Shown here: piece after piece, positions 44,101-50,779 of the stretch
Numbering within the stretch: the stretch's first letter is position 1
How the letters are laid out: every line of letters begins with the position of its first letter
NCBI RefSeq assembly: GCF_002937075.1
Contig: NZ_NHSJ01000112.1
Coordinates: 1-50,779, forward strand
DNA: 50,779 bases
Reading direction: 5' to 3'
From: Rhodoblastus sphagnicola
GTDB lineage: Bacteria; Pseudomonadota; Alphaproteobacteria; Rhizobiales; Beijerinckiaceae
Notes under the pieces: generated by a model
Databases searched by the model: none
Seen by the model: the letters and a program-made list of their open reading frames with translations, nothing else
Told to the model about the DNA's origin: nothing
Program-made: the position numbers and the translations under genes

Positions 44101-44425
44101 GCTGGCGCGCGAAGTAGATGTCGGTCTTCTCGGAAAAGACCGCCGTCACCTGCGAGAAACCGTTGCGCGACAGCGAGCGGGTGTATTCGAGGCCGGTCGC
44201 GCCGGCGAGCGCGGTCTCGACCTGGAACGTGACCTGTTTCTCGATGTCCTGAGGCGAGAGCCAGGTCGCGACCGTGTTGATCTGCACCTGGTTGTTGGTG
44301 ACGTCGGGAACGGCGTCGATCGGCAGCTTCTGCAAGGCGAACACGCCGAAAGCCGCCGCCATCAGGCTGAGGAAGACGACGACCCAGCGTTGATGCACGG
44401 AGAATTCGAGGATGCGCGAGATCAT
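41168..44425 (-). CDS. czcA: CzcA-family heavy-metal RND efflux pump
   Basis: A 1085-residue inner-membrane RND transporter of the heavy-metal group. It shows the opening MISRILEFSVHQRWVVVFLS, the conserved DFGLIVDGAVIVTENALRR in helix IV with the proton-relay Asp residues typical of Co/Zn/Cd pumps (HME1-like), and two large periplasmic loops. The length is normal. It exports metal by proton antiport, with the membrane-fusion partner seven bases upstream. No outer-membrane CzcC lies nearby. Confidence 0.93.
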   Translation of the reverse strand: MISRILEFSVHQRWVVVFLSLMAAAFGVFALQKLPIDAVPDVTNNQVQINTVATWLSPQDIEKQVTFQVETALAGATGLEYTRSLSRNGFSQVTAVFSEKTDIYFARQQVNERLREAKSSLPGGVEPRMGPISTGLGEIYMWTLSYKPRPEAIETNPPTGWQRDGAYLTPEGQRLRTDIEQAAYLRTVQNWIVRPQVKMVPGIAGVDSIGGFEKLYQVQPEPNRLIAAGVSFADLAGALEANNANRGAGYIERNGEAYVVRAVGRLESLGDIENVVIASRGGVPIRVKNVAQVSVGADLRTGSASANGREVVVGTALMLIGGNSRTAAAAVDAKIGEIARNMPPDIALTPVLNRMQLVDATVQTVAKNLAEGALLVIAVLFLLLGNLRAALISALVIPFAMLMTFTGMVETRVSANLMSLGALDFGLIVDGAVIVTENALRRLAERRHALGRALRQPERMSVVIGASQEMIRPSLFGQAIIMLVYVPLLSFTGVEGKMFQPMALTVIMALVAAFVLSLTLVPALIAIAVPAPKSEEDNWIVRALRRLYEPTLAFAMKAPLRMVAGAAVLFLLALVLFGRLGQEFIPTLDEKNIAMNALRIPSASLNQSQAMQAQVEKAIAAFPEVKLVFSKTGTAEVASDPMPVNSSDTFIILKPQAEWPDPNESKESLQGRMAEAVAALPGNVYEFSQPIQMRFNELLAGVRGDVAIKVFGDEFEPMLRVANQIAGVVRATNGAQDVKVEQINGLPFLEISIDKEAAARFGLNVAAVQDVIGAAVGGREAGYVFEGDRRFALTIRLGENLRSDIDALKNLPVPLPGAGANSPVVLMKQIARFEERDGPNQISRENGKRRVVVTANVRGRDVASVVSEIQNRTRAEVTVPPGYWLQWGGQYENLLAAKSRLMVVTPACFAMILFLLFAALGRMRDALLVFSAVPLALTGGIAALWSAGLPFSVSAAVGFIALSGIAVLNGLVLLTYVKQLRAEGMSLRQALRQGALTRLRPVAMTALVAALGFVPMALATGTGAEVQKPLAIVVIGGLISATLLTLLVLPALYLLFGGREREDVRGEERAKKKAALEIATERSSS

Positions 44426-44432
44426 GGTCGCC

Positions 44433-45611
44433 TCAATCGTCGTGGGCGGCTTCGGCCTTGCCGAGTTCCGCCTTGAGAATGAAGGAATTGGCGGCGGCGA
44501 TGGTCTCGCCAGCCATCAGGCCCTCGGTGATTTCGACAAATTGCGCATCCGAGCGGCCCAGCGCGACGTTGCGCGCGACGAATCCTTTGTCATTGCGCAC
44601 GAACAGACTGGTCTTGCCCTCGATGGTCTGGAGCGCCGCCTTTGGCGCTCGCAGCGCCACACGCGTTTCCCTGACGGCGATGGTGGCGGTGACGAAGCCG
44701 CCGGGCCGCAGCGCAAGCCCGGGATTGTCCAAGGCAGCCAGCACCCGCGCCGAGCGCGTCTCGGGATTAAGCACCGGCCCGATGAAGATGATTTGGCCGG
44801 AGAGGATTTCATCATTGGGCGCGCGAATAGTCACCTTCTGTCCTTCGCGGATCGCGTTCAATTCGCTGGCGGGGATGGACAGATCAATCCAGACCCGACT
44901 CAGGTCGGCGATGGCGTAGAGCTCCGATGGGTCATTGTTGCCGCCGACAGCGGCGCCGACATCGACCTTGCGTTCAATCACCCGTCCGGCAATCGGCGCA
45001 CGCACGGGATAAAGGCCGAGGTTGGCCGAATTGTCGTTGGAACGTAGGGCGTCGATCTCGCTGTCGCTGACGCCGAGCGCGCGCAGCTTTTGACGCGCGA
45101 GGTTCACGCGCAATTGCGCCATGGCCACCGTGGTCTTCGCCTGGAGATAGACCTGTTCGGCGCTGATGCGCTTGGCCCAGAGTTTTTCGGCGCGCTCGAA
45201 CAGGGTCTTCTGCAAGTCGTAATTGACCAGGGCCGCCTGCCATTCGCTCTTGGCGTCTGCGACCTCGCGGCTGTCGAGCATGGCGACGATTTCGCCCTTG
45301 GCGACGATTTCGCCGAGCCGCTTGCGCAATTCGGCCACGGAGCCGATGACCCTCGCCGGCACGCGGGCGATGTGATCCTGATCGGCGATGATGACGCCTG
45401 GCGCGGAAAATTGCTCCGCGATGACGCCGGGTTCGACCTGGGTCAGCACAACGCCAGCCTTGTCGATCTGCTCCGCGGCCAGTGAAATTTCGCCATGGGC
45501 AGAGCTTTCCTCATGAGCTTCCTGCGCTTCTCCCGGCTTGGCGAGGGAAATGGCAGGCGACAGGGAGATAGCCAGCGCCAGCAAGGCAGGCCGCAGTAAA
45601 GAGCTGGGCAT
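44433..45611 (-). CDS. czcB: CzcB-type membrane-fusion protein
   Basis: A 392-residue periplasmic adaptor of the RND efflux system. It has a signal peptide (MPSSLLRPALLALAISLSPA...AKP), a barrel-lipoyl part (GEIVAMLDSREVADAKSEWQ), a helical hairpin (about 120-190) and beta-barrel domains (WIDLSIPASELNAIREGQKV, GFVTATIAVRE). A short His-containing stretch, HEESSAHGE, follows the signal peptide but is less His-rich than many CzcB proteins. It precedes czcA by seven bases, forming an operon. Confidence 0.92.
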   Translation of the reverse strand: MPSSLLRPALLALAISLSPAISLAKPGEAQEAHEESSAHGEISLAAEQIDKAGVVLTQVEPGVIAEQFSAPGVIIADQDHIARVPARVIGSVAELRKRLGEIVAKGEIVAMLDSREVADAKSEWQAALVNYDLQKTLFERAEKLWAKRISAEQVYLQAKTTVAMAQLRVNLARQKLRALGVSDSEIDALRSNDNSANLGLYPVRAPIAGRVIERKVDVGAAVGGNNDPSELYAIADLSRVWIDLSIPASELNAIREGQKVTIRAPNDEILSGQIIFIGPVLNPETRSARVLAALDNPGLALRPGGFVTATIAVRETRVALRAPKAALQTIEGKTSLFVRNDKGFVARNVALGRSDAQFVEITEGLMAGETIAAANSFILKAELGKAEAAHDD

Positions 45612-45710
45612 TCATCGTCTCCGATCATTCAGTCGGCGCCGCGACGCCATGTGATGGTTGGATCGGGGTCGCAGGAGCCGCCCCGGAGGTTGCCGTAATG
45701 GTCGGGCGCC

Positions 45711-45971
45711 TCAGCGCACGGTGGACGCGGCTGTGCCGCGGCTCATGCATTGGCTATAAGTCGTGGCGCAGTGGGTAATTTCATGCGGCCGCCGGGGTGC
45801 GGGGCCGACATCCTGCAAACAGATCCATTTTCTCTTTTCGCAGCTCTGGACATGAGCCGCGCGGCTTGGGTGGTCGCACTCGTCGAGCAGGGAAATCCGT
45901 TGCGCGGCGCCCGCTTCGGAGGCGAGGACGGAGGTCAGAACGACTGACAAGGCAAGGGTAGTGCGGCACAT
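45711..45971 (-). CDS. Small secreted Cys protein A, 86 aa
   Basis: Signal peptide (MCRTTLALSVVLTSVLASEAGA) and a mature part of about 65 residues with five cysteines (32, 44, 51, 68, 75). It is a paralogue of the next gene at 46099-46359: both have C-x-HP-(T/S)R, HVQSCEK..W.C.Q, HC and QCMSRG in the same order and the same total length. GGGAG lies before the ATG. Upstream of czcBA on the same strand. Possibly a periplasmic metal-binding or stress protein; function unknown. Confidence 0.75.
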   Translation of the reverse strand: MCRTTLALSVVLTSVLASEAGAAQRISLLDECDHPSRAAHVQSCEKRKWICLQDVGPAPRRPHEITHCATTYSQCMSRGTAASTVR

Positions 45972-46098
45972 GATGAACTCCCGATACGACTCGCCATGCG
46001 CAAGTTTGCGCGGCGGCGTTGGCGCCTGAGGCGCTTGAGATCAATTTCAAGAGTGGATGCAAACCCAGCTGCGACTGCCGCCGGGCTTGCGGGCGACT

Positions 46099-46359
46099 TC
46101 AGCGCGAGACTGGAGCCTCATCGGCGCCGCGGCTCATGCATTGGTCAAAGCTGATGCGGCAATGGGTCAGCCCATGCTGCGCCTGGGAAGACGGGCCGAA
46201 TTTTTGCGAGCAGGCCCATCTGTTCTTCTCGCAGCTTTGAACGTGGCCTGAGCGGGTGGGATGGCCGCAATCGTCGGGTAGCGAAAAACGTGCGGCTCTC
46301 GCCTCCGAGGCGAGGACGACGGTCAGAACGGCAGCGAAGACAAGGGTAGAGCGGCTCAT
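46099..46359 (-). CDS. Small secreted Cys protein B, 86 aa
   Basis: Paralogue of the protein at 45711-45971, with a signal peptide (MSRSTLVFAAVLTVVLASEA) and cysteines at 31, 43, 50, 67 and 74. The ATG at 46359 is chosen from three nearby because it has GGAG nine bases upstream and gives the same length as the paralogue. The pattern is W-A-C-S-Q-K-F-G, then HC and QCMSRG. An odd Cys number would allow an intermolecular disulfide or a free thiol for metal. Confidence 0.75.
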   Translation of the reverse strand: MSRSTLVFAAVLTVVLASEARAARFSLPDDCGHPTRSGHVQSCEKNRWACSQKFGPSSQAQHGLTHCRISFDQCMSRGADEAPVSR

Positions 46360-46469
46360 GAACATGAACTCCAACGCCGCGCGATGCGCCTATGCGCAGC
46401 GACGTTCGCGCCAATGGCGCTTGAGGATCGAAGACATGGGAGATGCGGCGCGTTACGCCGCGCGCAGAT

Positions 46470-46889
46470 TCAGGTCGTGAGCCGAGGCGGCCTGAACAAC
46501 GAATCCGGGCGCAGACCCGAAAGCAAAGCATGCTGTGGTGTGAAGAGAGGTTCGGAAAAAATCGTCGGCGGAGGCGTGAAACCGTCGCTGTGACGCCAAA
46601 GCGCCGTCGAGCAGCAGCCGCAGCCGGAAAAACAGCAGCCGCAGCCTGTCTCGTCGTTCGCGCCGCCGGTCGGCAGGGACGCCGAGGGTGGGGAGAGTTT
46701 TGTCGGGTTGGAGATGGAAGCCGCGGCGATTTCCGCGTTGGGCTGCACCGTGCCTGTCCAGGCGAGGCTCAGCCCTGCTTGCCCATGGTCGTGGCGCGAC
46801 TTGCCATAGACATGCCCAAACGCCGCAAGCGCGACCAGAATGGAAGCGAGCGCAATACGGGCAAATCGGAACAAGGACGCACGAATCAT
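46470..46889 (-). CDS. Secreted protein with CGCC cluster, 139 aa
   Basis: Signal peptide (ARIALASILVALAAFGHVYG) and a mature protein whose centre is ETGCGCCFSGCGCCSTA: six cysteines in eleven residues, flanked by His (KSRHDHG upstream, WRHSDG after). The position before czcBA and next to a MerR regulator recalls small periplasmic metal sensors such as CzcI or CopL, but sequence similarity is not evident to me. Metal binding is likely by composition. Confidence 0.7.
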   Translation of the reverse strand: MIRASLFRFARIALASILVALAAFGHVYGKSRHDHGQAGLSLAWTGTVQPNAEIAAASISNPTKLSPPSASLPTGGANDETGCGCCFSGCGCCSTALWRHSDGFTPPPTIFSEPLFTPQHALLSGLRPDSLFRPPRLTT

Positions 46890-46991
46890 ACGTCGATTTT
46901 ACACCTGAATATTAACCAAAACTTTATCGCAAAAGAATGAGCCGGAATCTGGGCGAGCCTCCCATCGACGCTCTTTACGCGGCGTTCAACG

Positions 46992-47417
46992 CTAATGTTC
47001 GCTATGAGCGCACTTGCAGTGAGCGGCCAGCACTTCGATCACGCGGCAGCCGGCGACGCGCCCATGGCTGCATCCCTCGACCATCGCTTCCAGTTCAACC
47101 TTGAGGGCTTGCAGGCTGCGGATGCGCTGCTCCACCTCCGCCAACCTCGCCTTGGCGATGGCGTCGGCGGTCGCACATGGCTGGTCTGGATCGTCCTGCA
47201 AGGTGAGAAGCGCCCGGATCGCGTCAATCTCGAACCCCAGTTCGCGCGCGTGGCGGATGAACGCCAGGCGGCGCAGGTCGATGTCGCCATAGGAGCGACG
47301 GTTGCCCTCGCTGCGCGGCGGCGGCGGCAACAGGCCGATCTGCTCATAATAGCGGATCGTCGGGGCCTTGACACCGGTGCGGCGCGTGGCTTCGCCGATC
47401 GGAAAATATTCTGTCAT
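46992..47417 (-). CDS. MerR-family metal regulator (CadR/ZntR type)
   Basis: A 141-residue regulator: winged helix at the N-terminus (MTEYFPIGEATRRTGVKAPTIRYYEQIGLL), dimer helix, and metal-site cysteines 81, 116 and 124, plus Cys134/Cys136 with His in the tail (HCKCAHSEH). The Cys81/116/124 set is that of ZntR/CadR/PbrR proteins. The ATG at 47417 has GGAGC upstream. Divergent from the P-type ATPase gene, with a MerR-type operator between them; it should activate that gene when Zn, Cd or Pb is bound. Confidence 0.9.
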   Translation of the reverse strand: MTEYFPIGEATRRTGVKAPTIRYYEQIGLLPPPPRSEGNRRSYGDIDLRRLAFIRHARELGFEIDAIRALLTLQDDPDQPCATADAIAKARLAEVEQRIRSLQALKVELEAMVEGCSHGRVAGCRVIEVLAAHCKCAHSEH

Positions 47418-47422
47418 CCCGC

Positions 47423-47453
47423 TTGCTCCTCTAGTGACTAGAGGATGTAGCCT
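47423..47453 (+). promoter_or_regulatory. MerR-type promoter/operator of the ATPase gene
   Basis: A perfect nine-base dyad, TCCTCTAGT-G-ACTAGAGGA (47427-47445), lies between TTGCTC (-35, 47423-47428) and TAGCCT (-10, 47448-47453). The spacing is 19 bases, the long spacer typical of MerR-controlled promoters that need DNA distortion. The dyad resembles cad/pbr operators (CTATAGT..ACTA). Confidence 0.82.
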
Positions 47454-47477
47454 CGCTGGCAAGATGGCAAGGAATCG

Positions 47478-49715
47478 ATGATGACCGAGACGACACAAGC
47501 CCGCTACCGGGTTGAGGGCATGGATTGCCCAAGTTGCGCCCGCAAGATCGACACCGCTGTGCGGCGGATGCCGGGCGTCGCCGAGGTGTCCGTGTCGGCT
47601 ACCGCCGGAACCATGGTCGTCCACCACGATGGCGCATGCGACCTTGCCGCGATTGAAAAACAGGTGATTGGCCTTGGCTTCGGCGTCAATCCCATCGCCG
47701 GAAGCTCACCCGCATCCCGGAAAGACGCGTGTTGCGGGCATGACCATGGCGATCATGACCGTGACGGAAATCACACCCATGCCGACGACGGCGGCCCTGC
47801 CGCTAGCCCACATGGACATGAGCACGCCCCATCCAGCGGCCCGTGGTGGCGGAGCAGGAAGGGGCTGATGACGATCGCCTGCGGCGGCGCCCTGGTCGTC
47901 GCCTACGGCATCGGCAAGCTCGCGCCTGCTGTCGCCACCGGCGCCTTTGTCGCGGCCATGCTGGTCGGCTTGGCGCCGATCGCGCAGCGCGCCTTCATGG
48001 CGGCGCGCGCCGGAACACCGTTTTCGATTGAAACGCTGATGACCATCGCCGCCGTCGGCGCGGTGTTCATCGACGCCGCCGAAGAAGCGGCTGCGGTGGT
48101 GTTCCTGTTTCTGGTCGGGGAAATGCTGGAAGGCGTCGCGGCGGGCAAGGCCCGAGCAGGCATCCAGTCGCTGACAAAGCTCGTTCCCAAGACGGCATGG
48201 CTGGAACAAGACGGACAGACCCTCGAAATTCAAGCCGAACGTCTCGCAATAGGGTCGCTTATTTTGGTGCGGCCGGGAGACCGGATTCCGGCGGACGGGT
48301 TGATCGTCTCGGGTGAAAGCGCGATCGACGAAGCCCCGGTGACCGGCGAAAGCAAGGGGGTGCGCAAGGGCGTCGACGCCCAGGTGTTCGCGGGGACCAT
48401 CAACGGCGACGCCGCCTTGCGCGTCCGGGTCACGGCCAGCGCCGAAGACAACACCATCGCCCGCGTGGTGAAACTGGTCGAAGAGGCGCAGGATTCCAAG
48501 GCCCCGACCGAGCGGTTCATCGACCATTTCTCGCGCTATTACACGCCCGGCGTGCTGGGGGTGGCGACGCTGGTGGCGACCGTCCCGCCGCTGCTGTTCG
48601 GCGGCGCCTGGGGCGTATGGATCTACAAGGGTCTCGCTATCTTGCTGATCGGCTGCCCCTGCGCCCTGGTCATCTCGACGCCCGCCGCGATTGCGGCCTC
48701 GCTGTCGGCGGGGGCCCGGCGCGGCCTGCTGCTCAAGGGCGGCGCGGTGCTGGAAAACCTCGGCAAGGTGACGGCAGTGGCCTTTGACAAGACCGGCACG
48801 CTGACCGACGGCAAGCCCAAGGTCACGGATGTGATCGGCTTCGGCTTGAGCCAAGCGGACGTTCTGAAATTCGCGGCCGCGCTGGAAGTGGGGTCAAGTC
48901 ACCCTCTGGCGTCGGCGATCCTGGCCAAAGCCGATGCCGAGAAAATCGCTCCGCCCCACACGATTGACGTTTCGGCGCTCGGCGGCAAGGGCGTCGCAGC
49001 GACCGTCGACGGCAAGGCTGTGTTTCTCGGCTCATTGCAAGCGGCGCAGGACCGCGCGCCGCTCTCGGACGACCAGAAGGCCCGTGTGAGGGCCATGCAC
49101 GACGAGGGCAAGACGGTATCGTTGTTGATCATCGACGGAGCGTTGGCGGGGGCGCTGGCCATGCGGGACGAGCCGCGGCCCGACGCGCTCGCGGGCCTGA
49201 AGGCGCTTACAGACGCCGGCGTTAGGACTGTGATGCTCACCGGCGATAACCGGCGCACGGCAGCGGCGATTGGCCACAAGCTCGGCATAGAAGTGCGGGC
49301 CGAGTTGTTGCCGGAGGACAAGCAGGACATCATCCGCGAATTGCAGGGAATGGGGCTGAAAGTCGCCAAGGTCGGCGACGGCATCAATGACGCGCCCGCC
49401 CTCGCCTTGGCCGATGTCGGCATCGCCATGGGCGGCGGAACCGACGTGGCGCTCGAAACAGCCGATGCGGCGGTGCTGCATGGCCGCGTCGGCGACGTCG
49501 CCGAAATGATCGCCCTGTCGAAGCGCACCATGGGCAACATTCACCAGAACATCACGATCGCGCTCGGACTGAAGGGAGTGTTTCTGGTCACGACGCTTGT
49601 GGGGCTCACTGGCTTGTGGCCCGCCATTCTCGCCGATACCGGCGCCACCGTGCTGGTGACAGTCAACGCATTGCGGCTACTGTCGTCGCCAAAACAACGC
49701 GCCGACGTCCCGTGA
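47478..49715 (+). CDS. zntA: Zn/Cd/Pb-exporting P1B-type ATPase
   Basis: A 745-residue P-type ATPase. An N-terminal metal-binding domain (GMDCPSC at 14-20) and a His-rich linker (CCGHDHGDHDRDGNHTHAD) precede eight membrane helices. The transport motif CPC is in GCPCALVIS (about 394-396), the phosphorylated Asp in DKTGTLTDG (about 437), followed by the HP motif SSHPLA and GDGINDAPAL. CPC with a GMDC domain and His linker indicates a Zn/Cd/Pb rather than a Cu pump. AAGGAA precedes the tandem ATG. Expression is expected from the adjacent MerR operator. Confidence 0.92.
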   Translation: MMTETTQARYRVEGMDCPSCARKIDTAVRRMPGVAEVSVSATAGTMVVHHDGACDLAAIEKQVIGLGFGVNPIAGSSPASRKDACCGHDHGDHDRDGNHTHADDGGPAASPHGHEHAPSSGPWWRSRKGLMTIACGGALVVAYGIGKLAPAVATGAFVAAMLVGLAPIAQRAFMAARAGTPFSIETLMTIAAVGAVFIDAAEEAAAVVFLFLVGEMLEGVAAGKARAGIQSLTKLVPKTAWLEQDGQTLEIQAERLAIGSLILVRPGDRIPADGLIVSGESAIDEAPVTGESKGVRKGVDAQVFAGTINGDAALRVRVTASAEDNTIARVVKLVEEAQDSKAPTERFIDHFSRYYTPGVLGVATLVATVPPLLFGGAWGVWIYKGLAILLIGCPCALVISTPAAIAASLSAGARRGLLLKGGAVLENLGKVTAVAFDKTGTLTDGKPKVTDVIGFGLSQADVLKFAAALEVGSSHPLASAILAKADAEKIAPPHTIDVSALGGKGVAATVDGKAVFLGSLQAAQDRAPLSDDQKARVRAMHDEGKTVSLLIIDGALAGALAMRDEPRPDALAGLKALTDAGVRTVMLTGDNRRTAAAIGHKLGIEVRAELLPEDKQDIIRELQGMGLKVAKVGDGINDAPALALADVGIAMGGGTDVALETADAAVLHGRVGDVAEMIALSKRTMGNIHQNITIALGLKGVFLVTTLVGLTGLWPAILADTGATVLVTVNALRLLSSPKQRADVP

Positions 49716-49993
49716 GGCGCAGCTTGCCCGTGGCGACAGCCGACGGCAATCCGAATCGCCGTTCCGATGCGATCGACGTTCGTCCGTCGCAGGTGGCATG
49801 TTCAGTACTGCGTTGTTCGATTCTACCCGTGACGCCTGAGGCCGTAGCACAATCCGCCGCAACTCTCTTAAATTCGGCGAAATACAGATCGCTCGGTGAC
49901 TGACCGGTTCGGGTCAACACAAGACGGTCGCAGGCCTCGTCGGGAAGGTCGGGAATGAGCCGAGGGCCGTCGTTCCCGCCGCACACTCAAACC

Positions 49994-50560
49994 TCATGCC
50001 GTCGCTCGGTAAATCGCGGCGGCGCTGACGCCGTAGGAACGGGCAAGGTCGGCGACGGATTCGCCGTCTTTCCGTCTGCACCGCGCTTCTTGCTTCTGCG
50101 CTGCCGTCATTTTCGCCGGTCGCCCCATGTGCTGGCCGCGCGCCTTGGCGCGGGCGCGGCCTTCGCCGGTGCGCGTGCGGATTAAATCGCGCTCCACGTC
50201 CGCCAGGCCGCCAAGCACGGCAATCATGAGCCTGCCGGTGCTGGTCGATGTGTCCGCCCACGGCTCGGCAAGGCTGAGAAATTGCCCGCCCGCGTCGATG
50301 ATCTTTTTGACGATGGCGAAAAGCTCGAACACGGATCGCGCCAAGCGGTCGATGCGCGTGACCACCACTTGATCGCCCGCAGTGATCGCTTTCAGGAGCT
50401 TGCCAAGTTCCTTGCGATCGACCTTCGCGCCGGAAACCTTCTCGCGATAGACGCGCGAACAGCCAGCCTCCTTGAGCTGGTTGAGTTGCGCTTCAAGGGT
50501 TTGCCCGACGGTCGAGACGCGGGCGTAACCAAGGCGATTTGGGGCTGGGTTATCGGACAT
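49994..50560 (-). CDS. Serine resolvase/invertase
   Basis: A 188-residue small serine recombinase: catalytic Ser in LGYARVSTVGQTLEAQ, TRIDRLARSVFEL, the long helix region ADTSTSTGRLMIAVLGGLAD, GEGRARAKARG, and a C-terminal helix-turn-helix (GESVADLARSYGVSAAAIYR). It resembles Tn3-family resolvases or invertases. ATG 50560 is chosen as the start of the conserved protein. No Tn3-type transposase is in the window, though one could lie just beyond 50779. Confidence 0.9.
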   Translation of the reverse strand: MSDNPAPNRLGYARVSTVGQTLEAQLNQLKEAGCSRVYREKVSGAKVDRKELGKLLKAITAGDQVVVTRIDRLARSVFELFAIVKKIIDAGGQFLSLAEPWADTSTSTGRLMIAVLGGLADVERDLIRTRTGEGRARAKARGQHMGRPAKMTAAQKQEARCRRKDGESVADLARSYGVSAAAIYRATA

Positions 50561-50779
50561 ATCTTTCGAGAAGCGTAAGACCTTGCGGCACAAGGATCAA
50601 CGGAATTTCTCAAAAGTCTTGAGACCGACATACGCGACGCGACCGCCGTCCGGACTTTCCTCGATCTGGCTCCCGCAGACATCGCAGAGACGCTGGGCAT
50701 TCGGCGCTTTCGTTTGGATTTGTAACATATTTGAAGGATTTACCCAGATAATTGACGCAGCGGAAATTGAAAAGCGACT

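Noticed and set aside
49716-49993. Short frames between the ATPase and the resolvase
   Set aside because: No ribosome site, domain or strand context supports a gene; it may include a resolution site, but I could not identify one.
50580-50704. Open plus-strand stretch of 41 codons upstream of the resolvase
   Set aside because: It lies between two in-frame stops with no ATG, GTG or TTG start, so it is at most a fragment.

Overview
The window reads as accessory DNA, probably plasmid or another conjugative element, of a GC-rich photosynthetic alphaproteobacterium. Pointers are an intact pucBA pair for a peripheral (LH2) antenna, a MucR/Ros zinc-finger regulator, an RmInt1-like group II intron, and plasmid-type genes (ArdC, a methylase-helicase of the P1 DarB kind, a DUF3991/Toprim protein). 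A Rhodoblastus- or Rhodopseudomonas-like purple bacterium of the Hyphomicrobiales fits, but no rRNA or housekeeping gene here proves it. No replication, partition, relaxase or oriT gene is in the window.

Layout. (1) 1-842: inward end of an IS110-family element, then pucBA with its own promoter and terminator. (2) 913-30599: about 30 kb almost wholly on the minus strand, resolving into six operons of small plasmid genes, two to ten genes each. Each operon begins with one copy of the same type of GC-rich stem-loop leader (hairpins near 8374, 17295, 19206, 22588, 29189 and 30666). Named functions are anti-restriction (ArdC, methylase-helicase), a UvrD-like helicase, a Toprim protein, an HD hydrolase, a standalone ribonucleotide-reductase segment, a DNA methylase and a DnaA C-terminal-like protein; most others are unrecognised small ORFs. 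Cargo interrupts this block: mucR plus a large GGDEF/EAL protein (8847-13434), a Phd/PemK-like pair (19412-20131), and a PAS-GGDEF gene abutting a broken Nramp transporter (22906-24565). (3) 30913-34775: a DUF1186 protein, a secreted protein, a RelE/HTH pair, and an MNT/HEPN pair sitting on a truncated IS1182-type transposase. (4) 34925-40940: a complete IS110-family element, an IS91-type transposase with a tyrosine recombinase, and a complete group II intron. (5) 41168-49715: metal resistance (CzcA/CzcB, three small secreted Cys-containing proteins, a MerR regulator and a divergent Zn/Cd/Pb P-type ATPase). (6) 49994-50560: a serine resolvase.

How the parts fit. The minus-strand block resembles the entry (leading) region of a conjugative plasmid: anti-restriction, helicase, primase-like, nucleotide-metabolism and methylase genes, all pointing one way. 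The shared structured leader suggests that about 30 genes are co-controlled, at the RNA level or as folded single-stranded DNA during transfer. The leader family is the strongest candidate for something undescribed. Three toxin-antitoxin-like modules and the insertion sequences show an element that has accumulated stabilisation and cargo modules, among them an antenna operon and a metal-efflux island.
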